Shown: one piece after another, positions 26,620-38,559 of the stretch | How the letters are laid out: each line of letters begins with the position of its first letter | Position numbering within the stretch: the first letter of the stretch is position 1 | Assembly (NCBI GenBank): GCA_029717555.1 | Contig: JAMDHS010000038.1 | Location: 124,001 to 188,000 of the forward strand | Length of the DNA: 64,000 nt | Source: Peribolospora baueri | Lineage: Eukaryota > Basidiomycota > Peribolosporomycetes > Peribolosporales > Peribolosporaceae | Direction of reading: 5' to 3' | Program-made: the position numbers and the translations under genes | The notes under the pieces: model-generated | What the model saw: only the letters and a program-made list of their open reading frames with translations | The model's database searches: none | What the model was told of the DNA's origin: nothing

Positions 26620-27510
26620 TCAGGAGAGGCCGGGCCGACCAGAACTGCCCGGCACGGTGTCATCCGAGGAGGGTCGGCTAGCGCCTGAACCCTCGGCAAA
26701 GGACAAGGGGAAGCGTCCAGTGTCTCGAAGGAAGTGCACTGTGAGCGGGAGTGCCTTCGGGTGAAACAGGAGCGTGTGTAGGTCCGTGCTGGGAATACGG
26801 CGGGCGGATAGCTCGCTTTGGAGTCGACGTCGGTGACTCTGCCATCGGGGGCAGAACAGGAGGAAATGGGCGACCGTCTCGGGGCGCCGGGAAGAGGGGC
26901 ACTTATCGTCGTCGGCGGCCCGGACTCGAGAGAGATAGCTGCGGAGCGCGCAGTGGCCGGAGCGAAGTTGGACGATGAGCGCCGCCGCACCGCGCCCCAG
27001 GCATGAGAGAGCATCGAACGCGGCTTGGGGCGACACATCCCGGCGGACGTGGGCGTGCCACGCTCCCGCCATGCTCTCTCGCAGACCGTAGTTTGGCCCA
27101 GGGTCGTCGGCCCCATGCCGCCATTTCCGAACCATTTTAGCCGCCGACGGGGAGCGCGGGAGGGACTGGGAAGGCTGTCAACGTCCGGTCCCAGGGGGAG
27201 GAGCGGACGGCGAACTGGCAAGTGGCGGCAGCGTCGGCGATTTCGTTTTCAGGGACATCGGAGTGGCCGGGGCACCATCTCGCATGGGGGGGCGGCTAAT
27301 GCGCGTAGAACGGCCTGGTTGTCGATGTGTAGCCACACCTCGCGGGCTCGCGTGTCTCCTTCGGTCCCGTCCCAGCATTCGAGCACGATGTCCACGGCCA
27401 GAAGGACCCCTACGAGCTCCGCCTCATAGAGTGTGCGAACCGCAGCGGAGCTCAATGACGTACGATGCAGACCGTTGGGGCTACCGCCGCCGCTTCGACG
27501 ACCGACCATA
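26620..27510 (-). pseudogene. LINE ORF2 remnant: RNase H and C-terminal Cys/His region
   Basis: Minus-strand frames give TLYEAELVGVLLAVDIVL and HIDNQAVLRAL (RNase H), PGHSDVPENEIADAAA (RNase H His/Asp box) and then QLRSGHCALRSYLSRV followed by CPSSRRPETVAHFLLFCPRW, the degenerate zinc-binding end of many LINE ORF2 proteins (second Cys lost). The pieces lie in different frames, so it is a pseudogene. Confidence 0.8.
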
Positions 27511-28355
27511 TTTTGAGCGTTGGCTGACGACGCCGCATCCCAGGGCGGGAGGCGGGATGGTGGCGCTGTCGGTCGGGAAAGCCGGGTGGCGACGGGGTCG
27601 GAGTCCGTAGGCGGGCGGCGGAAAGAAGGTGCGCAGGAATAAGTCGGCTTGCGTGGGGGCCGAGGAGACTGACGGTGGCTCCGATGTCGAAGCCGAGGAG
27701 TCCCGGAGAGGGAGGACGCCGGTGCTGGAGGGTGGTTCGCGGGCGTACCGCGCCGCCGACCAAACGGTCGTACTGTCGAGTCCTTCCAAAAATTTCCGCC
27801 AGTGAAAACGCTTGGCCCTGAGAATGCCTGATTTCAAGCGCCGTCGCGCTCGTCGCAGTGATTCCTTGAGGTCGCCGAAGCCGGGAGAGCTGGGGTCGGC
27901 GCGTCGGGCTGCTCGCTCACAGCGCTTGACATCCCGGACCAGCGGGTTTAATACCTCTGGGTCCCACCACCGTTTAGCATAAGGGGAGGGTTAGCCCTAG
28001 GGACGTGGGCGTGCATGGCCAGCTGGAGGGCCACCGAGAACCGGGCTGCAGCATCGTCCACTTGGCGGGCGTACCCGGTATGCCTGGCCAGTCGCGTAAG
28101 TTGTCGCGCACTGACGCCACGACTTCCTCGAGATCAGCTGCCTTCCAGTTGAGCGGGCGGGGCAGTGTGGTGTAATCGGGGGGGGGGGTTGCAGGGCCGA
28201 GCCTGAAGGCGTACGAGCGCATCGACTTCTCATACCCTCCGCGAGTGCTCTTGTTCCGAGGGGCAGAGGTGCCAGCCGGGCGACTGCTCGCACACGCAGG
28301 TATCCTGTGCCCTACGCCTCGCTGCTGGCCATACGGAGGTGGGGCACATGGCAAC
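27511..28355 (-). pseudogene. LINE ORF2 remnant: endonuclease-RT linker
   Basis: The frames read LPRPLNWKAADLEEVVASVR, then about 130 codons further on AKRFHWRKFLEGLDSTTVW and LRTFFPPP, the layout seen between endonuclease and reverse transcriptase in LINE ORF2. It ends where the RT should begin. Frame changes interrupt it. Confidence 0.65.
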
Positions 28356-28399
28356 TAGCAATGACTGCCCAATCCGCGCCGCACGACGTCAGCAACTGG

Positions 28400-29220
28400 A
28401 AGACGACCCCGCCCTCTCCGACAGTCTCTACTGATGCTGCCTCCCTCCTCCACAACCTTGAGTCCGACCCCCCCTCCGGCTGACACCGACCGGGTCACAT
28501 GGCTGCGTGTAAAGCAATTTAACTGCAGACGCAGCGATAGCACCCTCCACTCCCTGTTGCACGATGCGGACACGACGATGCACCACATCCTATGCTTGCA
28601 GGAGCCCTACTTCATTCCCACCACTTTCCGCCTTCCCTTCTACCGCAACTGGGAGCCGGTTCTGCCTCCCTCACCCCCTGGGGCGACCACTGACCCGTCC
28701 ACCCGTCCTAGATCGGCTATGTTGCTCAATACCCATCTCCTCTCCCCCCGCGAGATCTCCGTCTTTCCGGTTACTTCAAGGGATGTCACGGCAGTCCAGC
28801 TCTCCCCTCCCGCCGGGGCACCTGCAACATGGCGCCCATTCACTCTCGTCAATGTATACAACCCCGCCCCGGCACGACTTCTGCGCTCGGCCCTCTGGCC
28901 GACCTCCTGACCCGCGTCAGCAACCTGGGGCGGCACCCCCTGCTCGTTGTTGGGGACTTCAACCTCCACCATCCGACGTGGAACCTCAGGGGGTACACGG
29001 TGGAAGAGGCCGATGCGGATCGACTCCTGGCGCTGGTCATGGCGCACGGACTTGAGCTAGCGTCGTCGACCCGCACCCCGACCTTCTTCCGAACCAACCC
29101 TCCGGCCGCCACTTGCATCGACCTCGGCTTCGCCTCTGGTCCTGCGCGGGACAGCCTAGGACGCGCGACCCTCGGCTCCTTCTCCCATGGGTCGGATCAC
29201 ATTCCAATTCGAGCGCAGCG
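28400..29220 (+). pseudogene. LINE apurinic-type endonuclease block, inverted
   Basis: On the plus strand, opposite to the rest of the element, the frames give VKQFNCRRSDSTLHSLL, HHILCLQEPYF, VNVYNPAP, then in another frame LLVVGDFNLHHPTWN, IDLGFASG and GSDHIPIRAQ. These are the EEP-fold endonuclease motifs (LQEP, GDFN-H-W, SDH). One frame change near 28870 interrupts it. The 3' boundary at about 29220 abuts antisense ORF1 sequence, marking an inversion breakpoint. Confidence 0.85.
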
Positions 29221-30254
29221 GGGGGCGTTCGCACAGTGAGCGGCCGTGTGGTCGAACCCACAGCAGCGGTAACACTGGCGGATTGTTGGGCGGGACTTCT
29301 GGGTGGGGTGGATCTCATGGCCGATGGCGACGTGCTGCTGGATGGCCCGGTTGGCAGCGTCTTTGCTGCCCAGAAGCACGACCAGGCTAGATCTAGGCCT
29401 GGGGTTGGGGCCGGTGGCATGGGAGGGGATGGCCCACCGGGCACGTACAACGTCCTCCCGAAGGAGCCCGTTGTCCGCGGCCAAATCGCCCAGGCACTCG
29501 GGGTCATGGGGGGCGAACGAGGTCGGAACGCCGTGCACGAAGACCGGGTACAGACGGGCCTTGAAGCGCCCATTTAAATGTCGAGAAACTTCTCCAATAC
29601 TGTTAAATGTACGATTTAATTCAGAAACCCCTCGTGCAAAGCGCCCACCCAAGAGCGGTCGGACGAGAGCCGTGTCACTGCCGCGTCCGACAAGAGGTGG
29701 ACAACGATCTCCTTGGACCTGGGTCGAACGGAGGCGGCCTTGATCCTGACGTCCTCCCCTGCCGATTCCTTCACCGCCGCACGAATACGGTTGCAAAGGA
29801 TCGTCGGCGGGAGGTCAACGAGAACAGGGGCATGGGGTTGGCGTTGAGCGAGAGTCACCGAGAACTTGGTGACCGGGGACCGGGGTTCCGAGGTCGCTGT
29901 GGCGGTCGAACGCGACGTTGTCTTGCGTTGGACGACGCGCCAGGGAGAAGGGTGACTTTGCTGGGAGGAGGGCAGCCCAGAGGATTCAGCGCCGCCGGCC
30001 AGGTCGGCCGGCACGCCCTGGGTCCTGGCGTCCATGTTGAACACGGTGTCCCGGACCTGGCACACGCGTTCATCCAGCTTGTCCAGCTTGGTCTGGATGT
30101 CGGCGGTCGGATCCGCCTTCGCCTTGTGGGCAGCGTCGACTTTGGCCATCTGGCCGGCAAGGAGGAGGTCTTGAAAGACCGTCGCATCGACGGTGATCTT
30201 CTTGGCTTTGAGTTTTCTGGCACGATCCGCCTGTGGTGTCGCGATGTTCTTCAT
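29197..30254 (-). pseudogene. LINE ORF1 (gag-like, zinc knuckle)
   Basis: The minus strand opens with ATG at 30254 (MKNIATPQADRARKLKAKKI), followed by a coiled region (IQTKLDKLDERVCQVRDTVF), a nucleic-acid-binding block (TILCNRIRAAVKES, KEIVVHLLSDAAV) and a terminal zinc knuckle (QCYRCCGFDHTAAHC). A frame change near 29610 separates the two halves. ORF1 proteins coat LINE RNA. Confidence 0.75.
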
Positions 30255-30262
30255 GGAGAGGA

Positions 30263-31720
30263 CAGATCTTGATCAACCACGGCGGCGGGGAAGCGTCAAA
30301 CTTCTTCGCATCAAAGCAGAAGAAGCACTTGTAGGGCTGTAGGCGCTCCATGAAGCGCCGTGCACCACCGTGCCAACACGACTGCTCGATGGCCACAGGG
30401 TGGCCCTCAGCCAGCGTCATGTTCGTCAGAATATTCTCCGTGACGCCATTCAGCTTTAGGTCCCTGTGGCTGGTCATCATGATCAGCCTTCCGGCCTCGG
30501 GCTTGTCACCCTGGGCCCTGATCTTGGCCTGCGTGGTGGCCTTCCCACGTCCTCCCATCCTAACCAGGTGCGGTTCGACGCGCTCGCCACGTATCAGTCG
30601 TTGTCAGGCTTGCTCCGCGTCATACTGGGCAACAACGTCCGCTTCTCCGCGTGTGGAGAACCCGCGCCGCCAGTACTCCACCCCTGCAAAGCGGTCGCCG
30701 TAGAAGCGAACGTCCTGCAGGTCGGCGATCGTTGGGAAGTCAACGCCGTCCGTAAAGGAGCACAGGCCAGCAACATTGTGCGGCTTGAGTAATGAGCTCA
30801 TAGAACTCATGGCGCATTGGGATGACAGCGCGGTTGAACTGATCAAGATGATTCAGCTCAACTAGGGAGTTTGGCTTGACAAAGATATGGTCTGCCGAGA
30901 AGGTGCCCTCAAAGTACGAAGAGTCTGAGTGATTTGCTTCTGTTTCGGAATCGGAAGAGAGGAAGGAAAGGCGGTCGCCCTCTTCTTCTGACGATGCGGT
31001 TCGAGACGGCCGTGGACGGCTAGCGGGTGCGACAGACCGAACGGCCGGTCGTGGGCGGTGCCGGCAAAAGACGGCTGTGCTTCTTCTGGTCTGAGGCACC
31101 TTCGGGGACGAGGGAGGCAGACTCGAACCATCCCCCCGTGCTCGTCCAAGCTGCGTTGGACGTATTAAACGTCGAAGGAACCCGACTCCAACCTCAACCT
31201 AAACCGTGCTTCAGATCCTCCGTCCCCTCTCTTGTCGTCGTGGGCGTCCAGGCTGAATCCCGGAAAGGGCGAGATCGCGTAGTACGCTTTGAAGACCTCG
31301 CACGCCTCCGCGATAAGCAATGTCTTCGACATCCCACGGAGGCACGCCTGCCGACCCATGAACTCCATCCGGTGGAAGCGTGCGTAGAAAGCGGCTTCTT
31401 CAGCCACACTGCGTGCAGTGGCTCCCACACGGCGCTGTCCCCTGCGGCGGCGCGTCGACACCGAACCCTCCGGCATCTCCTCCTCTGGCGTAATGGTGTT
31501 GTCGAACGCATGATCCGAGCTGTAGTCGGAAAAGTGGTGTAGGCGGACATCGTGGAGGTCGCCAGCTCGGACCAGGTGGTTGCGTTCAGCCAGGCTGTCG
31601 TTGGACAGGCGAAAGCCTTGCCCTTGTCTTGATCAGCATTCCTCCCCAAGTGCTTGCGAGTCGGCACTAGTTTTGCGGGGGAGAACCTTTTGGCTTGTTT
31701 CTTGCCTCGTCTCAGGCACA
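30263..31720 (-). pseudogene. Fossil RNA-virus polymerase-like sequence (partitivirus-like), broken
   Basis: Minus-strand reading frames contain a block whose order matches the front of a partitivirus-type RNA-dependent RNA polymerase palm: an arginine-led segment (GRLIMMTSH), a Gly-rich helix (HGGARRFMERL) and a motif-A-like box FDAKKFDASPPPWLIK. Further upstream frames on the same strand (YARFHRMEFMGRQACL, FYGDRFAGVEYW) may be the polymerase N-terminal part, but I cannot assign them firmly. The later palm motifs are absent; the sequence stops where the LINE begins. The fossil is broken in several places and so is not recent. It is flanked by MSP1 on the other side. The family call is by motif pattern only. 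Confidence 0.45.
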
Positions 31721-31826
31721 TGTCAGCAGATGCACGCGCCGCCGCAGTCGACCCCGTGCGAGTCCGATCCGGACATTCACCTGCATTCTTCCTTCCACCA
31801 TCATCGTAGCTGCATCTTGATTCATC

Positions 31827-33744
<1,918 letters not shown>

Positions 33745-34653
33745 GGTTCGCTTTCGCTTTCGTTACGTGGATTTGTATCTGTACTGTTGAGCCCGTAATA
33801 GATGTCCTCCACTCTGGTAAAAACGTACGAGCTGGCCAATGGAGAGCAATGAGTGGCACGGTCTTTGAGACTGTCATGCGATTGCGGAAAAATGGGGGAC
33901 TTTGATTTTAGCTCGACCTAATGGTATCGTGGTAGAGTAGTGTGAACCGAGAAGAACCATTTGAGCGTTCAATCAAGCTCCCTTCGCAGCTGTAGAGAGA
34001 GTAGCAGGTGGATAGACGAGGTGGGTGAAGAAATGGAAAGATAAAGCGGGTAGGTAGAAGGACGGGGTGTATAAGTCAAGCAACCGAGGAGAGGTCACAT
34101 ACGCAGGGCTATGTGTAGTAAGGTGGCCACCAATGACAAACTGAGCTACCACCTCCGGGTCTACTTGACAGTGCCAGCAGAAGCTGTATCAGTGTGAAGA
34201 GCAACATGGTCAAGGAAGAGAGACTTTCGATCCTTGCTCTCCCTAAGGACAACCTCCACGTCTACCTTCTCCATGGGCCGTCGTCTTTCATCCACCAGCT
34301 GAACTTGGTCTCTCAAGTGTGACTGACCATCGCCTAGGAAAGGCCAAAAATAAATAGATACCTTGAGAAGAGTTCTGGTGAAGTCATCTCTTTCCGCCAA
34401 AAGGTTCACTTTGTACTGGAGCGTTGCCGTTGTCACCGAGTGTGTCGCAGCCTGAGTGACTTGACCGGTGTTACAAAATATCGTTCATGATACGTGTACA
34501 GACTTGACTTGCATCAAGGATGCTACAGAGTGGTGGGTGAGGGTGAATGGTACACAAGAGAGGAGAAAACGGGCAAGCCGGGAACATGTCGTATGACGTC
34601 GCATCACTCTCGGCCCCACCCGAGCCGCAAAATCGAAACTTGGCCATAGAAGC
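33745..34653. other. Convergent intergenic region with one possible small minus-strand exon
   Basis: 909 bp between the stops of MSP1 and the next minus-strand gene. On the minus strand 34436-34161 stays open and ends at a TAG, with a coding-like helix-rich sequence (LQYKVNLLAERDDFTRTLL, DVEVVLRESKDRKSLFLDH). It lacks an ATG, so if real it would be the last exon of a small spliced gene. I cannot name it, nor find its first exon. Confidence 0.3.
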
Positions 34654-36798
34654 CTAGAAGCCAATGAACATATGCCTCACAGACCTCCACCTCTCCCAAA
34701 CCACTTCCCAGAGCGCGATGCTCACGATGTCGCCCATGTGCTCTTCATCGCCGCTTCGCCTTCGGTCTCGATCGTCACCGCCCTTGAGCGCTGATGCAGG
34801 AGCGCGCCCGCCCACGAAGCTACGTCCGGATCCACTATCTCTAGACAAAGGTCTCTGGGCCGGAGCGGAGGAAGAGAGACTTCCTCTGTTTTGGCTCCGA
34901 CGCTCATCAAATACGAGGAAAGACTGTGCGGCCAAGGTGGGTGGGCCAAGTTCGAGGTCGCTCACTTCCTCGTCGGCTGTGATGTTGGCAACTTGACCGT
35001 ACTGGTCCCCGGCGACGGTGAGATCGTGTCCATCGTCATCGACGATACTAGCAAAAATGTTGACATCTTTCCGGCGCACATTCGCCTTCGTCTTCGTTCT
35101 GTCGATATCCTCGTCGCCATCCTCACCACTGGAGCTGCTGTGTGGAGACAGAGCGCCGACCATCTGAGCGAGGAGGTTCACGGATTTGGAAGGGAAGAGC
35201 GCAAGAGGAAGCAACGCGAGGTATGGAGGGCTGACGAAGCTGAGTATGAGGTGGAGGTCGAAAGCGGGGACGGGGACGGACATGGAAGGAGGGTCAGCGG
35301 CTTGCGCGAGCGCGAGGACAGGGTGGATGACGTCGACGCCACTCCAGCCGCTGTGTGACGTTGCCGGAGTAGCGTTCTTGCTAGATGCGAGCTCAGATTC
35401 GTAAGGGTCCCAAACGCTCATGTCCCCGTTTTCGCGCTGCGCGAACTGAACGTGCTTCCTCAGCGCCGATGCGAATTGATCTACTCCGCTCTCCCATCGA
35501 GAAGACCGGGAGGTGGTTGCTGGCGTAGGAGTCCGATCTCCACTCCCGCTCCACAAGGTGGAAGTGTCCCCTTCATTGAGAAACATATCGACGGTCTCCT
35601 CGTCCAAGTTCATGAACCGACGGACGATCGAGCCGAGGAAGAAGCCCTCCCGCTCTCGGTTCGCTCGCGCCTGTCGGACGGCCGCAGTGGCAGGTGCTAT
35701 GACCGGTGGACGGGGAGGGAGCCTCCGGGTCGCCGAAGGTAGTCGGCCGTTACTCGAGCGAATGCTAACGGTCTGACTTCGCGACCCGCTCCTTCCTTGG
35801 CTGACTCTGGTGGCCGAATTAGTGAGGTGACCGCCTTTTTCCATAGACGCCATCGATGAACCAGCGCTGAGGCACGTGTTGCTCCGCTTGCTTGCCTCCG
35901 AAGACGCCCTCCCCTGTGTTCTATGCCTCCTCTTACGCGGAGCTACGCTCGATGCAGGTAGTCTCGAAGACGAAGTTAACGCGTTATCCATTCCCGCGCT
36001 CTCAGCCTGTGGTGTGAAGCCGAGAAGCGCCTCGACCTCTTCGGCATCTCGAGAGCGTCGAGGGGTGGCCGCGCCATCGCGCACCAACCGTTCTTCCTCG
36101 CCATCCGAGGAGGTAAAGTTGAAGCTGGTCGTAGGGGAGAGCGGTTCGCCGAACTCGGAGATTCCAGAAGCGGCAGACAACGGCCCCGACGGTGGGGACC
36201 TAAGCAATGTAGAAGACGTCGTAGAGGGTCGTCGAGCAGCTACAGCGCGCTCCCATCTTCGGGAATGTCGAACTGATCCAAGCTCTTCCCTAGAGGAGCT
36301 CCCCGAACCGTCCAACTCCTCTTCCACTTCGTCGTCGAAATCGAACTCGCTCCCTGCTGCGCTTGTCCACTCGCCGACGTCCGGTAGCGACGGCGAACCC
36401 TCTAGTTCGTAGCCGTCCGTAGAAAACGTTGACGCTGCGTAAATATCGTCTCCATCATCGCTGTGTGGGCTTCCGCCAGTGGACCTGAAGCGACCAGTGC
36501 CGTCGTGAGCTGGAAGGGGGAAGGTGGGCGGCGAAGTCGAGCGGCCAGGAAAAATGACGGACCAATCCGCCGCCTCTTGAGCCAAGCGGGCAGCGGTCGA
36601 GCCGCCAACCTTGGGCGCGGAAGATTGAGAGGCGGTCGAGGCGTTAGACATCGACGGCCGTCGGCCTTCGACGCCGTGTCGAGAGGTGGAAACGTCATGA
36701 GGCGACGGGCCGCCATGCACCACCTGCGCGTTCACCTCGTCGACGCCGTGTCGCTCGGTGCGTGGAGGATGAGAGTGCCTGGGCTGGTAGAAGGCCAT
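34654..36798 (-). CDS. Uncharacterised Ser-rich protein
   Basis: A single uninterrupted frame of 714 codons starting at the ATG at 36798 (MAFYQPRHSHPPRTERHGVD). The first two thirds are Ser/Gly/Thr/Asp-rich and look disordered, with an acidic run (FDFDDEVEEELDGSGSSS) and a basic patch (APRKRRHRTQGRASS). The C-terminal third is more ordered: EGFFLGSIVRRFMNLDEE, a hydrophobic stretch LILSFVSPPYLALLPLALF that could cross or sit on a membrane, and the end IALWEVVWERWRSVRHMFIG. I do not recognise any family. The length of the frame and the clean split into disordered and ordered parts support a real gene. It is head to head with the DUF1749 hydrolase (249 bp apart). Confidence 0.7.
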   Translation of the reverse strand: MAFYQPRHSHPPRTERHGVDEVNAQVVHGGPSPHDVSTSRHGVEGRRPSMSNASTASQSSAPKVGGSTAARLAQEAADWSVIFPGRSTSPPTFPLPAHDGTGRFRSTGGSPHSDDGDDIYAASTFSTDGYELEGSPSLPDVGEWTSAAGSEFDFDDEVEEELDGSGSSSREELGSVRHSRRWERAVAARRPSTTSSTLLRSPPSGPLSAASGISEFGEPLSPTTSFNFTSSDGEEERLVRDGAATPRRSRDAEEVEALLGFTPQAESAGMDNALTSSSRLPASSVAPRKRRHRTQGRASSEASKRSNTCLSAGSSMASMEKGGHLTNSATRVSQGRSGSRSQTVSIRSSNGRLPSATRRLPPRPPVIAPATAAVRQARANREREGFFLGSIVRRFMNLDEETVDMFLNEGDTSTLWSGSGDRTPTPATTSRSSRWESGVDQFASALRKHVQFAQRENGDMSVWDPYESELASSKNATPATSHSGWSGVDVIHPVLALAQAADPPSMSVPVPAFDLHLILSFVSPPYLALLPLALFPSKSVNLLAQMVGALSPHSSSSGEDGDEDIDRTKTKANVRRKDVNIFASIVDDDGHDLTVAGDQYGQVANITADEEVSDLELGPPTLAAQSFLVFDERRSQNRGSLSSSAPAQRPLSRDSGSGRSFVGGRAPASALKGGDDRDRRRSGDEEHMGDIVSIALWEVVWERWRSVRHMFIGF

Positions 36799-37047
36799 TT
36801 CGTCCCAGCAAGGTAATGGAAAAACGAAGTAAGTGCTGAAGGAGGACGCGGACGACGGATGCGTTGTAGGACAGACGGCGGTCCTCAGGATCGAGGGAGA
36901 CAAAGAGATGCCCGATAACAGGAGTATGCCTTATCATGGCGTAATCAGGCACGTGATCCCAGGAGATTACCGGTTACTCAACAACATGCGCGGCGCTGTT
37001 GTCATCCTTTTCTTCTTTCCATTCCGCAAGCTAGGAAGGAAACCGAC
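36799..37047. promoter_or_regulatory. Divergent promoter, Ser-rich protein / DUF1749 hydrolase
   Basis: 249 bp between start codons. Nothing diagnostic beyond a T-rich stretch at about 37003-37022 (TTTTCTTCTTTCC) ahead of the plus-strand ATG. Confidence 0.4.
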
Positions 37048-38225
37048 ATGGACCTCACCGGAGTGCTATATCTCTACGCCTCCGACCCAGATCTTCCTCT
37101 TTTTGAGTCAGGCCAGGTAGATGGCACAAAAACGCTGCTCTTCGTCGGTAAGCCCTTTAAATGACCGGTGAGCCACGCGTCGCATCGCGGGGTCTTGCCC
37201 GTTACCGACGTCTGATCACGGCCTCCTCTCACAGGCGGCTTGGGAGACGGCCCAGGCTCGATACCATATGTGGCGCCCCTCTCTGAGCGCCTCAAGCCTC
37301 TTGGTTGGTCCATAGCCCAAGTGACCCTCTCGTCTTCCTACGCCGGTTACGGCACCTGCTCGCTGGAGAGGGATGCGCGCGAGATGTCCAAGGCCGTGCA
37401 CTTCCTCAAGACGAAGAGAGGGAAGAGGGACGTTGTGCTCATGGGACATAGCACTGGGAGCCAAGTGAGGACGACACGCCGCGTTTGGTTGCTCCCAACC
37501 GGCGTTTTAGCTTGTTCCCGCCGGACTTGGGTCCTTGCTCACCTCTCTTCTCTCTACCTCGCTTTACGCTTTTCCCCCTCGCAGGACGTGGTCCACTACC
37601 TCCAGCCACCGTCCTCTCCTTTAAACGTCAGATCGAACGTCCTAGGCGCGATTGCCCAAGCGCCGGTGAGCGATCGCGAGGCTTTCGACGTCGTGAGGGA
37701 CGATGACGCGGGCAAGTGGACCGCCCAGGCAGAGAGGCTCGTAAAGCAGGGAAGGGGACGCGAGCTGCTTCCGCGCGAGGCGCACAGCGCGCCCATCACC
37801 GCCGCTCGATTCTATTCTTTGTTTTGCAAGGGGTGCGTACGCGCTGTCCTCGTTGGAGACGATATTAGCTATTGACGGGGACGGACGTCGCTGACACTTC
37901 TCGTGGGTGACCCCCCGTCCCCGGTTCTCTTACCCTTTTCAACAGCGGGGACGACGACCTATTCAGCTCCGACCTTCACTCCTTCCCTTGGGCCAGCCGC
38001 TCCGCGGCACCACTGTGCATGATCATGTCCGGCGATGACGAGTACGTTCCGAAGCACGTCAACAAGGACCGTTTACTCGCGCGATGGCGAATGGAAGGCG
38101 GTAGCGAGAACAGAATACGCATGGCCGAGATCATTGATGGGGCGGACCATAGGTGCGGCGGAGAGGAGCAGATAAAGCGGCTTTGTGACGTTGTCGAGCG
38201 ATTTTTGAAGCAGGTCGCGCCTTGA
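37048..38225 (+). CDS. DUF1749 alpha/beta hydrolase (SidJ-like esterase family)
   Basis: Four exons (37048-37147, 37235-37464, 37585-37832, 37946-38225) give 285 residues, the usual family length. The N-terminus has TLLFVGGLGDG (oxyanion strand), followed by the nucleophile elbow GHSTGSQD with Ser in G-x-S-x-G-like context, a catalytic Asp region MSGDDEYVP and a C-terminal GADHRCGG with the likely catalytic His. DUF1749 proteins are fungal hydrolases; Aspergillus fumigatus SidJ in this family hydrolyses fusarinine-type siderophores. The substrate here is unknown, and I see no other siderophore gene nearby. Confidence 0.85.
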
Positions 38226-38559
38226 TGCGGAAGGCAACGATGGTCGAGGAGGTGGAGCGCCAGGGTGAGCGAGAAGATACCGTAAACGCCCCCTATATGA
38301 CCACAAACTTTGTATACACTAGCATCATCCGTCCTACGATAATGATAAGACCACGGGATGTACTGGTATGCGTTTGCTTTTGATCTTGAGTTGTTTGCAG
38401 AGCTCGCGGAAGAACTTAGATACGAACCTTGGCCCTTCCGAGACTATGTCAACCACCAACATCGGTAGCAGGGCCAAGCTATCTGGTCATTCCCCTCTCC
38501 AACCACTACCACCAAACCCCTCTCGCACTTGATCGACTCGTCGGTCACAATGCCCCCTC
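38226..38559. other. Spacer between the hydrolase gene and the Ty3/gypsy remnant
   Basis: 334 bp holding the 3' end of the DUF1749 gene. No gene seen. Confidence 0.4.

Larger units (their letters stand above)
26237..30262 (-). mobile_element. Rearranged LINE (non-LTR retrotransposon), Tad/I-like, minus orientation with inverted internal block
   Basis: Read on the minus strand the element has a gag-like ORF1 (30254-29197), then an endonuclease block in the opposite (plus) orientation (28400-29220), the linker that normally precedes the reverse transcriptase (about 28355-27500), an RNase H domain and C-terminal Cys/His region (about 27500-26620), a short 3' end and a CAAT tail. No reverse transcriptase core (no YADD/FADD box) is present between linker and RNase H, so the RT was deleted. 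Several frame changes interrupt what remains. RNase H after RT plus a zinc-knuckle ORF1 fits the Tad/I groups known in fungi; the exact clade is inference. This copy cannot move by itself. Confidence 0.8.
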
